Source: JBCAWW01 sp039024315 (GTDB taxonomy: Bacteria > Bacteroidota > Bacteroidia > J057). From it: DNA of 15,875 nucleotides. Location of the stretch: positions 1 to 15,875 of the forward strand of contig JBCCQN010000190.1 in NCBI GenBank assembly GCA_039024315.1, in the 5' to 3' direction. Both the position numbers and the translations under genes were made by a program. The notes under the pieces are model-generated. The model was given only the letters and a program-made list of their open reading frames with translations. It was not told where the DNA came from and ran no database searches. Positions within the stretch are counted from its first letter, which is position 1. Every line of letters starts with the position of its first letter. Below are positions 1-7,256 of the stretch, one piece after another.

Positions 1-632
1 GTACCGAGGTAAATAACCTTGTTGTGTCGACTTTTGATAATGTATGCTGAAAACAGAAGGCTTAATTCATGCTGCTCGCCCTCTGGTAAGAAAAGCAAAT
101 ATTTGCTTGCGTTAGGGTTTTGAGATCTAATTTGACCATCAATCGCAACGATCAGCTTTTGGCGAATCAAATTCGACATAAAATGCTCATGCGCAGGATT
201 GATACTACCCGTCTGCCAAAGAATACCAATACGCTCTAAAAAAGGATAGATGATGTGCAGCATGGTGTTTTCGAACCCAAACTGCAGCGTATTGGTCGAA
301 ATGATTTTCTCAAACCGTTCCTCATCAAGATTAACCATTGCAATCACCAAGGCATTGACTTGGTTAGGAAACTCCAGATTTGAATCAGAGATTCGCATCA
401 CGGTGTTTTGGATTTCATCGCCTGTCATTTTGGCGATTTTAGAAATCTTATGGCCGTTGCGATTAAGGAAAGAAATATTTAGAACTAGACGTAAGTCGGC
501 ATCGTCATAATAGCGGATTTTAGTGGGGGTGCGGCTGGGCTGAATGATCCCATATCGTTGCTCCCATACCCTTAAAGTATGTGCTTTAATGCCGGATAAC
601 TGTTCGAGATCTTTGATTGAATATGTACCCAC
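1..632 (-). CDS. MerR-family regulator, CarH/LitR-like, C-terminus cut by window edge
   Basis: Transcription regulator with an N-terminal MerR winged helix (residues 3-75; TLRVWEQRYGI at 19-29 and IRYYDDADLRLV at 39-50 are typical) and a following helical domain of the B12-binding type. W139 followed after nine residues by E149-H150 matches the W-x9-EH signature of the light-sensing CarH/LitR family, which caps adenosylcobalamin. The start of the Rossmann-like domain carries E186-x-H188-x-x-S191 where cobalamin proteins have (D/E)xHxxG, so the ligand His is present but the Gly is Ser. Start is GTG at 630-632, chosen because family members begin at GTYSIKDL and no ATG lies just upstream; 210 codons are visible. 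It is divergent from a lipoprotein gene with an inverted repeat between them, suggesting autoregulation and control of that gene. Family assignment is firm; B12 or light sensing is inference. Confidence 0.9.
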   Translation of the reverse strand, partial: MGTYSIKDLEQLSGIKAHTLRVWEQRYGIIQPSRTPTKIRYYDDADLRLVLNISFLNRNGHKISKIAKMTGDEIQNTVMRISDSNLEFPNQVNALVIAMVNLDEERFEKIISTNTLQFGFENTMLHIIYPFLERIGILWQTGSINPAHEHFMSNLIRQKLIVAIDGQIRSQNPNASKYLLFLPEGEQHELSLLFSAYIIKSRHNKVIYLG

Positions 633-638
633 AACTTT

Positions 639-658
639 TATCTTATATCTTAAAGATA
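639..658. promoter_or_regulatory. Tandem repeat and palindrome in the merR leader, possible operator
   Basis: Two head-to-tail copies of TATCTTA (639-645 and 646-652) run into a perfect 13-bp palindrome TATCTTAAAGATA (646-658). It lies between the regulator's GTG start and the divergent promoter palindrome, where a MerR-family autoregulatory site could sit. Function is inferred; AT-rich chance repeats are possible. Confidence 0.35.
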
Positions 659-664
659 GAAAAT

Positions 665-695
665 TTTGTCAAACATATACTATTCTATATGTTTG
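665..695 (+). promoter_or_regulatory. Divergent promoter overlapped by a perfect inverted repeat
   Basis: CAAACATATA (670-679) and TATATGTTTG (686-695) form a perfect 10-bp inverted repeat with a 6-bp spacer. On the plus strand TATGTTTG (688-695) fits the Bacteroidota -7 consensus TAnnTTTG, and TTTG at 665-668 fits the -33 box with 19 bp between. By symmetry CAAACATA (670-677) gives the same -7 box on the minus strand for the merR gene, though its -33 box (TAAA at 698-701, read as TTTA) is poorer. A dimeric regulator bound here would cover both -7 boxes. The plus-strand start of transcription would be near 702, so the downstream gene must start at 720, not earlier. Confidence 0.55.
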
Positions 696-719
696 GATAA
701 ATGTCCTAACATCATTACT

Positions 720-1757
720 ATGAATTTTGTTTCCAGAAATACGCATTTTTCGCGATTAGTCTTTTTTTTCTGCTTATCTCTCTTTTTAGCAGGAATAGGC
801 GGATGTGATAATAGCAGCCCAAATGAGCCGGAGGATGCTCCTACAAAACTTGAACAAAGTTCTGAGAATGTTCAACCAAACGCCCAAAGCAAGATTTCAG
901 ACAAATTAAGCCACTATTATCAGGATTTGAGCAGCGGACAAATTATTGCGGAGAATTACTATGCTCCCTCAGTAGAACGTTTTTTCGGCAGTCAAAATCT
1001 TTCTAGGGATCAGGTAGCACAAAGTCTCCAAAATAGTATAAAGCAGAGTCCAGACCGTAAATTGGAACTCATTGATGCTAGCGTTAAGGTAGAGGAATCC
1101 GCAGGAAATTACATCGCGCAAATTGCCGGCATCGCCTCCAAAGCGGGAAAGACAGACACCTTCCGTAACAGAATCAAATTCAATCAGGATTTTGAGATTA
1201 TTGCCTATGAATCTATCGCCGCACCTACTCAAAACCGCAAAGTTGGTGCCCGCTATGCTGAAAAAGTAACCTTGATCAACGATGTGTTAATGGCGATGAA
1301 GACAGGTAAGCTACAGGCGATCAAAGAAGGCTTACATCCTGAACTCGGTGCCTACTTGATTTACAAAAATGGCCTTTTCCCCGTCATAGAGCCAATCAAT
1401 GAGTTGTCAGACATCAAAAATAGCCTAGGACAAGAGATATCGTGGCCCCAGATTCAAAGTCAAGCCACAGCCTCCAATATCCCAGATTTTAACTGCGATG
1501 AAGAATTTGCCCAAGAGGGTTGCTTCTACCAAGCACTAGCACAATCCTTCCATGGCCTCTCTGAAACAGTAGAATACGCCAATCAAGCCGAGAAGCGAGT
1601 TGACCCTAGCGTTCTGGGACAGATCCAAAAAATCGAACAACTCGTCAGCTATCAAGTTGTAGATACCAAAACGGGCATTAGCTTCTTTATCGGCGAAACC
1701 CAAGGACGATGGTATTTATTAGTGATGGACCTTGCCCTTTATGATTGCAACGCCTAG
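720..1757 (+). CDS. Lipoprotein of unknown function
   Basis: Protein of 345 aa starting at ATG 720. An upstream TTG at 666 keeps the frame open, but it lies inside the promoter and would spoil the signal peptide. From 720 the N-terminus has basic residues, a hydrophobic stretch (13-26) and IGGC with C29 as the likely lipidated Cys, followed by D30-N-S-S and an acidic, Pro-rich stretch, as seen in many surface-exposed Bacteroidota lipoproteins. Residues 60-170 (YYQDLSSGQ, YYAPSVERFFG, alternating strands ending FEIIAYESI) have an NTF2/SnoaL-like look, but this is weak. The C-terminal third holds four Cys, two of them close together (CDEEFAQEGC), which may form disulfides outside the inner membrane. 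It is transcribed away from the MerR gene and probably regulated by it. No function recognised. Confidence 0.85.
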   Translation: MNFVSRNTHFSRLVFFFCLSLFLAGIGGCDNSSPNEPEDAPTKLEQSSENVQPNAQSKISDKLSHYYQDLSSGQIIAENYYAPSVERFFGSQNLSRDQVAQSLQNSIKQSPDRKLELIDASVKVEESAGNYIAQIAGIASKAGKTDTFRNRIKFNQDFEIIAYESIAAPTQNRKVGARYAEKVTLINDVLMAMKTGKLQAIKEGLHPELGAYLIYKNGLFPVIEPINELSDIKNSLGQEISWPQIQSQATASNIPDFNCDEEFAQEGCFYQALAQSFHGLSETVEYANQAEKRVDPSVLGQIQKIEQLVSYQVVDTKTGISFFIGETQGRWYLLVMDLALYDCNA

Positions 1758-1940
1758 CTAATGATGCGAGCTCAAAACGTACATAACCATATTTTGGAAC
1801 CTCAATTTTAATGTATTTAGATAGAAGTATCTCAGTGTCAAGAGGCTTTAAATTCAAGTCTCATGAATCATTAAGGCCATTATTCTTGGTGCTAACTACT
1901 CTTTCTGCTTACTGCTCATTTTAAACTCTACTAATCAAGT

Positions 1941-4844
1941 ATGAAAAGAACATTTGCCCTCGCTTGGGTTTTATTGCTGATTTTTAGCTTTCAGTCAGCA
2001 TGTAAATCAACTAAAGAAAATACCGTAGAAGTCTCTGCACCTGCCGACAACACCGTAGCAAGTGCTTCTACTACCCAAACTCAAGACCCACTTGCCGCCA
2101 AGGCCATTCCTTTTGATCCCAATACACGCAAAGGCGTTCTGGACAATGGTTTCACCTATTACATTCGCCAAAATGCCAAGCCGGAAAACTATGCTGAATT
2201 TAGATTAGCGGTCAATGCAGGTTCTCTCCTTGAAACCGATGCTCAACAGGGTTTGGCCCACTTCGTGGAACACATGTGCTTTAATGGCACCCAAAACTTC
2301 CCTAAGCTTGCCTTAGTGGATTATCTCGAGTCCATTGGTACCAAATTTGGGGCTCACCTCAATGCTTACACTAGCTTTGATGAGACGGTTTATATGTTGC
2401 GTGTTCCCACTGATGATCCGGAGAAGTTTGACAAAGGCTTCCAAATCATGGAAGATTGGGCCCATAACGTAACTTTTGAAGATGAAGAAATCGAGAAAGA
2501 GCGCGGTGTGGTCATTGAAGAATGGCGGACACGTCTCGGTGCCGGCAATCGTATGATGCAGGAGACTCTGCCCAAGACTTTTTATCAATCACGCTATGCG
2601 GAACGCTTACCCATCGGCAAAGTGGATATTCTTGAGACTTTCCCAGGCGATGAGCTACGCAAATTTTATAAAGACTGGTACCGACCTGATCTTATGGCCT
2701 TAGTAGTAGTAGGGGACTTTGCAGACATGGATGCGGTTGAAGCTACCATCAAAGAGAAATTTGGTCGCATTGAGGCCTCAGAATCTCCTAAGGAGCGTAC
2801 CTCCTATCCTATCCCCAACCACGAAGAGACTTTAATCACTGTGGTCGCTGACAAGGAATCTCCCTACAATCAAATCACCGTTTTATATAAACACCCGCTC
2901 AAAAGCTTCAAAACCCTAGCTGACTACCGCCAAAGACTTACCTACAACCTTGCCAGTACCCTCATCGACGGTCGCTTAGAAGAATTACTCCAATCTGAGA
3001 CTCCACCCTTTAGTTTCGCTGGCTCAGGCTATAGCTCAATGGCCCGTACCAAAGATGCTTTTAACAACTTCGCCGTAGTACAACAGGGCGGTTTTATAGA
3101 TGGCTTAGAAGCTCTCCTCACCGAAAATGAGCGAGCGCTCCGCTATGGCTTTACCCAAAGTGAACTTGAGCGTGCTAAAAAAAGCTATCTCTCCCGGCTC
3201 GAAAAACAAGTGCGCGAAAAGGACAAGACCGAATCACGCCGTATTGTGATGAGCTATGTCAATAACTATCTCGAAGGCTCGCCCGTACCTGGAGTCGAAA
3301 ACTCTCTTGCTATCACACAGGAATTATTCCCTTCTATCACTTTAGAAGACGTCAACGCTGCCTTTAAAAGCTTTATTACAGAAACCAATCGCGTGATTAC
3401 CCTTACTGGTACCCAAAGACCAGACCATGTGATGCCGACCGAAGCAGAGGTAAGAGCGCTGCTCGAAAAAGTGAGCGCCAAAGAGCTTACTCAATACAAG
3501 GACAACGTTGCAGAGGAACCTTTGGCAGGAGTAAACAATGAGCCTGGCTCTGTCATCAAAACTGAAACCAAAGAGGAGATCGGTGTTACCGAACTTACTT
3601 TGAGTAATGGCGTCAAAGTGGTGCTCAAGCCTACCGACTTCCAAAATGACCAGATCTTGATGCGTGCTTACAGCCCCGGCGGAAGCTCTTTGGTAGACGA
3701 CAAAGATTACTTATCGGCCACTTATGGTATTCAAGCCATCATGGAATCCGGTCTCGCCAACTACGACTACATCCAACTAGACAAATACTTATCTGACAAG
3801 CAATTACGGGTGGGCACCTTTGTGGGTGAACTTTACGAAGGCATGAGTGGATCTACCTCCCCCAAAGATTTGGAAACCTTCTTGCAGCTTGCTCACCTCT
3901 ACTTCACTTCTCCCCGTAAGGATGAAAAAGCCTTCAAAAGCTCCCTCGCCAAAACCGAAGGTTTTTTTACCAACTTGATGAATAGCCCGGAGCAATACTT
4001 CCGTTCGGAGGTGGTAAAAATCATGGGCAACGGCCATCCAAGGTCCATTTATCTGCCGACTCCAGAACAGTGGTCCCAGATTGACCTCGATCGCGCCTAT
4101 GAGATCTACCAAGCCCGCTTTGCCAATGCCGCAGACTTCACTTTTCTTTTTGTAGGCAATTTCGACGTAGAAGGCATCCAGCCTATGCTTAATAAATACC
4201 TCGGCAGCCTGCCTGCCCTCGCCGAAACTGAAGAGTGGAAAGATGTAGGTCGTACCAATCCAGAAGGCCCAATCAATCACAAAGTTTACCGCGGTTCTGA
4301 ACCCAAAAGTATGGTCGAAATGAGGTTCTACGGCGATATGGAGTGGACCGGTGAAAACCGTTATAATATGCAATCTGCCGTACAGGTATTAGGTATCATG
4401 CTACGCGAGTCTATGCGTGAGGATAAGGGCGGGGTTTACGGTGTACGTACCAATGCCTCCCCAAGCAAAGAACCCAATCCTGAATATGAGATTACGATTT
4501 CTTTTGTCTGTTCACCTGACAATGTGGATGATCTAGTCAATACCGCTTGGAACGATATCAAGACGCTACAAGAAGAAGGTGCCTCTGAGAAGAACCTCCA
4601 AAAGGTACAAGAAACCCAGCGCAAGGATATCGAAACGGGTATGCTCCGCAACAACTACTGGATGGGGCAACTCTACAACGCTTATCGCAATGGCATTGAT
4701 CCGACTCTCATCCTCAAGCAGATGGAGAAGGTAGAAGGCCTCAGCAGCGAAGCCATTCAGGAAGCAGCCAAAACCTACTTCCAGCAAGGCAATTACGCTC
4801 AGTTTGTGATGTATCCAGAAGAGTCTGAGGAACCCAAGCCATAA
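1941..4844 (+). CDS. M16 zinc metallopeptidase, lipid-anchored
   Basis: A 967-aa M16 (pitrilysin/insulinase-like) peptidase in which both halves of the clamshell are in one chain. The inverted zinc motif H107-F-V-E110-H111 is intact, and E187 in the segment EKERGVVIEEW is the likely third ligand at the expected distance (about 76 residues). The first active half spans roughly 55-290, a linking M16_C-like region follows, and a second half starts near 550 (LSNGVKVVLKP) without a zinc motif, as is usual. The C-terminal segment GGVYGVRTNASPS (about 832-844) is the conserved substrate-binding part. The signal peptide ends at FQSAC with C21 as the likely lipidation site, so it should sit in the periplasm or outer membrane and degrade peptides. 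It is followed by a strong terminator and ends its unit. Specific substrate cannot be read from the sequence. Confidence 0.96.
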   Translation: MKRTFALAWVLLLIFSFQSACKSTKENTVEVSAPADNTVASASTTQTQDPLAAKAIPFDPNTRKGVLDNGFTYYIRQNAKPENYAEFRLAVNAGSLLETDAQQGLAHFVEHMCFNGTQNFPKLALVDYLESIGTKFGAHLNAYTSFDETVYMLRVPTDDPEKFDKGFQIMEDWAHNVTFEDEEIEKERGVVIEEWRTRLGAGNRMMQETLPKTFYQSRYAERLPIGKVDILETFPGDELRKFYKDWYRPDLMALVVVGDFADMDAVEATIKEKFGRIEASESPKERTSYPIPNHEETLITVVADKESPYNQITVLYKHPLKSFKTLADYRQRLTYNLASTLIDGRLEELLQSETPPFSFAGSGYSSMARTKDAFNNFAVVQQGGFIDGLEALLTENERALRYGFTQSELERAKKSYLSRLEKQVREKDKTESRRIVMSYVNNYLEGSPVPGVENSLAITQELFPSITLEDVNAAFKSFITETNRVITLTGTQRPDHVMPTEAEVRALLEKVSAKELTQYKDNVAEEPLAGVNNEPGSVIKTETKEEIGVTELTLSNGVKVVLKPTDFQNDQILMRAYSPGGSSLVDDKDYLSATYGIQAIMESGLANYDYIQLDKYLSDKQLRVGTFVGELYEGMSGSTSPKDLETFLQLAHLYFTSPRKDEKAFKSSLAKTEGFFTNLMNSPEQYFRSEVVKIMGNGHPRSIYLPTPEQWSQIDLDRAYEIYQARFANAADFTFLFVGNFDVEGIQPMLNKYLGSLPALAETEEWKDVGRTNPEGPINHKVYRGSEPKSMVEMRFYGDMEWTGENRYNMQSAVQVLGIMLRESMREDKGGVYGVRTNASPSKEPNPEYEITISFVCSPDNVDDLVNTAWNDIKTLQEEGASEKNLQKVQETQRKDIETGMLRNNYWMGQLYNAYRNGIDPTLILKQMEKVEGLSSEAIQEAAKTYFQQGNYAQFVMYPEESEEPKP

Positions 4845-4871
4845 GGTCCTCTGAGATTTTTATTTTCAAAT

Positions 4872-4920
4872 CCGAATGTAGAAGGTAGGCAAGCCTTTTG
4901 CATTCGGTTTTTGTTTTTTT
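4872..4920 (+). terminator. Intrinsic terminator of the M16 peptidase gene
   Basis: CCGAATG (4872-4878) pairs with CATTCGG (4901-4907), the stem being extended by AGAAGG against CCTTTT, and is followed by a T-rich run (4908-4920). It begins 27 bp after the stop codon. Confidence 0.85.
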
Positions 4921-4921
4921 A

Positions 4922-4938
4922 CCGCTGCGCGGAACGCT
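4922..4938 (-). repeat. Copy of the dispersed AGCGTTCCGC hairpin repeat
   Basis: Read on the minus strand this is AGCGTTCCGCGCAGCGG, containing a CCGC-GCA-GCGG mini-hairpin. The identical 17 bp recurs at 14357-14373 inside a gene. It directly follows the M16 terminator. Confidence 0.6.
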
Positions 4939-4993
4939 TATCTCTTGAACCCGGTATGGATGCTCTCACCTAGCGCTAACATACTTATATTCA

Positions 4994-5010
4994 CTTAGCG
5001 TTTCGCTTAG
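4994..5010 (+). repeat. Degenerate copy of the same repeat, hairpin before the GNAT gene
   Basis: CTTAGCG and CGCTTAG enclose a TTT loop (one mismatch). The segment AGCGTTTCGC resembles the AGCGTTCCGC core seen elsewhere and lies in inverted orientation to the copy at 4922-4938. It ends 11 bp before the start codon of the acetyltransferase gene, so it could also affect translation. Confidence 0.4.
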
Positions 5011-5021
5011 CCCTGTTTCCT

Positions 5022-5459
5022 ATGATTGAAATCCTCCCCCTCTCCGACATCCAAAGAGTCGTAGCTATCAGTCGACAGCTCCCAGAATTTCATAATCCCT
5101 ACCCAGCAGAGGTCTATGAACAAAGGCTCTCGAATGTGCCTCATCTGATCTTGGTCAAGCGACTAGATAAGCAAGATGTCGCATTTAAGGTAGGCTATCA
5201 GCGAGAAGAGGACGGCAGCTTTTATAGTTGGATGGGAGGCGTTCTGCCGCAGGCAAGAAGAAAAGGAGTCGCCCTATCACTCGCCCTGCAACAAGAAGCC
5301 TGGGCCAAAACTCAGGGCTATCTGAGCATCAAATTCAAAACCCTCAATCGCCACAAAAAGATGCTCCACTTTGCATTGGGGAGAGGCTTTGATATCATCC
5401 GGGTAGATGCGTTCCCCGACCGAGGGAAAAACCGAATCTGGCTCCAAAAAGACTTATAA
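5022..5459 (+). CDS. GNAT-family N-acetyltransferase
   Basis: A 145-aa protein with the single-domain GNAT fold. Motif A is VLPQARRKGVALSLAL (residues 74-89): the acetyl-CoA pyrophosphate-binding pattern R-x-x-G-x-A is R79-RK-G82-V-A84. It is followed by a helix and beta-5 (YLSIKFKT), then N109 and the helix ending in GRGFDIIRV, the usual motif B region. The N-terminal half is the more variable acceptor-binding part (PLSDIQRVVAISRQLPEF). Start is the ATG at 5022; the protein length fits the family. The acceptor (small molecule, peptide or protein) cannot be told. The gene stands alone between the M16 terminator and convergent ahcY, and its stop codon abuts the shared hairpin downstream. Confidence 0.9.
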   Translation: MIEILPLSDIQRVVAISRQLPEFHNPYPAEVYEQRLSNVPHLILVKRLDKQDVAFKVGYQREEDGSFYSWMGGVLPQARRKGVALSLALQQEAWAKTQGYLSIKFKTLNRHKKMLHFALGRGFDIIRVDAFPDRGKNRIWLQKDL

Positions 5460-5489
5460 AAAAACCCGTTCCGCAAAGCGAAACAGGTT
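5456..5489 (-). terminator. Terminator hairpin for ahcY, built on the dispersed repeat
   Basis: The arms 5463-5474 and 5478-5489 pair around an AAA loop. On the plus strand two positions are C·A mismatches (5467/5485 and 5471/5481). In minus-strand RNA both become G·U pairs, giving an unbroken 12-bp stem followed by a run of seven U near 5456-5462. It therefore fits termination of ahcY, whose stop codon is about 95 bp away; use by the convergent GNAT gene is less likely because no T run follows on that side. The core GTTCCGCAAAGCG is the repeat found at 9459 and elsewhere. Confidence 0.8.
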
Positions 5490-5582
5490 CTAAAATATTG
5501 TCAAGTAATAAGCGTAAAGAAGTTAGTTAAAAGAGACTCTATGTCTAAATACTAGCTGCTTGATACTCAGTACTGCAAACTC

Positions 5583-6899
5583 CTAGTAACGGTAGTACTC
5601 AGGCTTGAATGGTCCTTTTACTTCTACACCGATATATTCTGCCTGATCAGGACGAAGCTCTTCGAGCTCAACGCCAATCTTAGCGAGGTGCAGGCGAGCT
5701 ACTTTCTCATCAAGGTGCTTAGGCAGCATATATACTTTGTTCTCGTAATTATCACTATTTTCCCAAAGCTCTAGCTGAGCGAGGGTTTGGTTAGTGAAAG
5801 AGTTTGACATCACAAATGATGGGTGTCCAGTCGCACATCCTAGGTTCACAAGACGACCTTCAGCCAGTACAATGACGTCTTTACCGTCGATGGTGTACAT
5901 ATCAACCTGAGGCTTGATCGTAACCTTAGTAGTACCATAGTTACTGTTCAACCAAGCCATGTCAATCTCATTGTCAAAGTGGCCAATGTTACAAACGATG
6001 GCTTTGTCTTTGGCAAGACGGAAGTGCTCTTCGGTCATGATATCTTTGTTACCAGTAGCGGTAACGATGATATCTGCACGAGGTACGGCATTAACCATTT
6101 TCTTGACTTCAAAGCCGTCCATAGCCGCTTGCAGGGCACAGATCGGATCAATTTCAGTTACGATAACGCGAGCACCAGAGCCACGAAGCGAAGCCGCAGA
6201 ACCTTTACCTACATCACCATATCCAGCAACAACAGCTACTTTACCCGCCATCATGACATCAGTAGCACGACGAATCGCGTCTACGAGAGATTCTTTACAA
6301 CCGTACTTGTTATCAAACTTAGACTTAGTTACAGAGTCATTTACGTTGATAGCAGGCATAGGAAGTGTACCATTTTTCATGCGCTCGTATAGACGGTGGA
6401 CGCCAGTGGTAGTTTCTTCAGAAAGACCTTTGATTTCCTCGACGAGTTCAGGATAACGGTCAAGCACCATATTGGTCAAGTCGCCACCATCGTCTAGGAT
6501 CATATTGAGAGGTTTTTGCTCTTCACCGAAGAAAAGGGTCTGCTCGATACACCAGTCAAACTCTTCTTCTGTCATCCCTTTCCAAGCATAGACTGCAATA
6601 CCTGCATCAGCGATAGCAGCAGCAGCATGGTCTTGGGTAGAGAAGATGTTACAAGATGACCAAGTAACCTCAGCGCCAAGTTCAACCAAAGTCTCGATCA
6701 ATACAGCAGTTTGGATTGTCATGTGGAGACAACCAGCGATGCGAGCACCTTTGAGTGGCTTAGAGTCACCGTACTCTTCACGAATTGCCATTAAACCTGG
6801 CATTTCAGCTTCTGCCAATTGGATCTCTTTGCGGCCCCAGGCAGCAAGTGAAATATCTTTGACCTTATATGGTAGATATTTGGTTTGGACGTTGGACAT
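5583..6899 (-). CDS. ahcY: S-adenosylhomocysteine hydrolase
   Basis: Cytosolic, NAD-dependent, reversible hydrolysis of S-adenosylhomocysteine to adenosine and homocysteine, which relieves product inhibition of methyltransferases in the activated methyl cycle. The 438-aa length is usual for the family. Visible signatures: GCLHMTIQTAVLIETL near 56-71, the catalytic segment SVTKSKFDN with K192 and D196, the NAD-binding loop G226-YGDVGKG-233, NIGHFDNEID, and the C-terminus PEYYRY, which in this family reaches into the neighbouring subunit's NAD site. Start is the ATG at 6897-6899, with an A/T-rich leader and no Shine-Dalgarno sequence, as usual in Bacteroidota. It is a single-gene unit with its own promoter and terminator, convergent with the GNAT gene and divergent from the protease operon. 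Nothing unusual in the enzyme. Confidence 0.99.
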   Translation of the reverse strand: MSNVQTKYLPYKVKDISLAAWGRKEIQLAEAEMPGLMAIREEYGDSKPLKGARIAGCLHMTIQTAVLIETLVELGAEVTWSSCNIFSTQDHAAAAIADAGIAVYAWKGMTEEEFDWCIEQTLFFGEEQKPLNMILDDGGDLTNMVLDRYPELVEEIKGLSEETTTGVHRLYERMKNGTLPMPAINVNDSVTKSKFDNKYGCKESLVDAIRRATDVMMAGKVAVVAGYGDVGKGSAASLRGSGARVIVTEIDPICALQAAMDGFEVKKMVNAVPRADIIVTATGNKDIMTEEHFRLAKDKAIVCNIGHFDNEIDMAWLNSNYGTTKVTIKPQVDMYTIDGKDVIVLAEGRLVNLGCATGHPSFVMSNSFTNQTLAQLELWENSDNYENKVYMLPKHLDEKVARLHLAKIGVELEELRPDQAEYIGVEVKGPFKPEYYRY

Positions 6900-6934
6900 A
6901 TTTAAAATGAATTATGTTTTTATTATTTGCCGTG

Positions 6935-6965
6935 CAAAATTACAACGAAAGGCCATAATTAGAAA
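6935..6965 (-). promoter_or_regulatory. ahcY promoter
   Basis: On the minus strand TAATTTTG (complement of 6935-6942) fits TAnnTTTG, and TTTC (complement of 6962-6965) stands 19 bp upstream as an approximate -33 TTTG box. Transcription would start near 6928, giving a leader of about 30 nt, too short for a SAH or SAM riboswitch. Confidence 0.6.
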
Positions 6966-7003
6966 GAATTGTGTGCTTTTCCAGCAAGCATGAAAGCTTT
7001 TTG

Positions 7004-7025
7004 CCTTTTTTAAATTCAAAAAAGG
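7004..7025. repeat. AT-rich inverted repeat upstream of the protease operon
   Basis: CCTTTTTT (7004-7011) and AAAAAAGG (7018-7025) are perfectly inverted around a 6-bp spacer. It lies about 120 bp upstream of the presumed operon promoter. It may be a protein-binding site or simply a low-complexity palindrome. Confidence 0.3.
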
Positions 7026-7119
7026 ACTCTCCCTTTCCAAAGCGTGGATACAATCCCCGATGATAAACGTAATTGGAGGTAAGATGTTTATCAAATTACG
7101 CCTTCGACTATACGCGAAA

Positions 7120-7152
7120 TTGGCATCTACATATTCTTTGTAGAGGTATAAT
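7120..7152 (+). promoter_or_regulatory. Tentative promoter of the caspase-CHAT-MoxR-vWA operon
   Basis: TTGGCA (7120-7125) and TATAAT (7147-7152) are the best boxes in the gap, but the 21-bp spacing is long and no clean TAnnTTTG is present. The nearest -7 look-alike is TATTCTTTG (7132-7140), which has one base too many. If used, the leader would be about 100 nt. A weak or activator-dependent promoter would fit a tightly controlled toxic system. Confidence 0.3.
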
Positions 7153-7256
7153 TATTGCAAGCAGCTGAACTATCGGACAAACTAGAGTATTTATACGGAT
7201 GGTTGTTTCGGGAAATATTTATAACTTCTGGCCATTCAAATTCAACGCCCGAAAAC

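Larger units (their letters stand above)
6966..7256. other. Intergenic region between ahcY and the caspase-lipase operon
   Basis: No gene is supported here. An open frame on the minus strand (6912-7094, 60 codons) overlaps the ahcY promoter and has no recognisable protein. The stretch contains an AT-rich inverted repeat (7004-7025), a short CTACA/TGTAG inverted pair (7127-7131 and 7139-7143) next to the presumed operon promoter, and a leader of about 100 nt in which the frame is open from a TTG at 7155 but does not look coding. Confidence 0.5.

Noticed and set aside
666..719. Upstream TTG start for the lipoprotein gene
   Set aside because: It lies within the -33/-7 promoter boxes and would place 18 extra residues before a good lipoprotein signal peptide.
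2597..2610. GCGGAACGCTTA in the M16 gene as a repeat copy
   Set aside because: Encodes the family-typical AERL segment and lacks the other half of the hairpin.
3804..4373. 189-codon open frame on the minus strand within the M16 peptidase gene
   Set aside because: Shadow of a clearly real M16 domain; no promoter and no recognisable protein.
5959..6456. 165- and 137-codon plus-strand frames opposite ahcY
   Set aside because: Antisense shadows of a highly conserved enzyme; composition is unlike a real protein.
6900..6965. SAM or SAH riboswitch ahead of ahcY
   Set aside because: The -7 box leaves a leader of only about 30 nt, too short, and no such fold is visible.
7155..7256. Extended N-terminus of the caspase-lipase from a TTG at 7155 (34 extra residues)
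   Set aside because: The caspase domain starts right after ATG 7257 as in related proteins, the extra residues resemble no domain, and the TTG overlaps the probable promoter.
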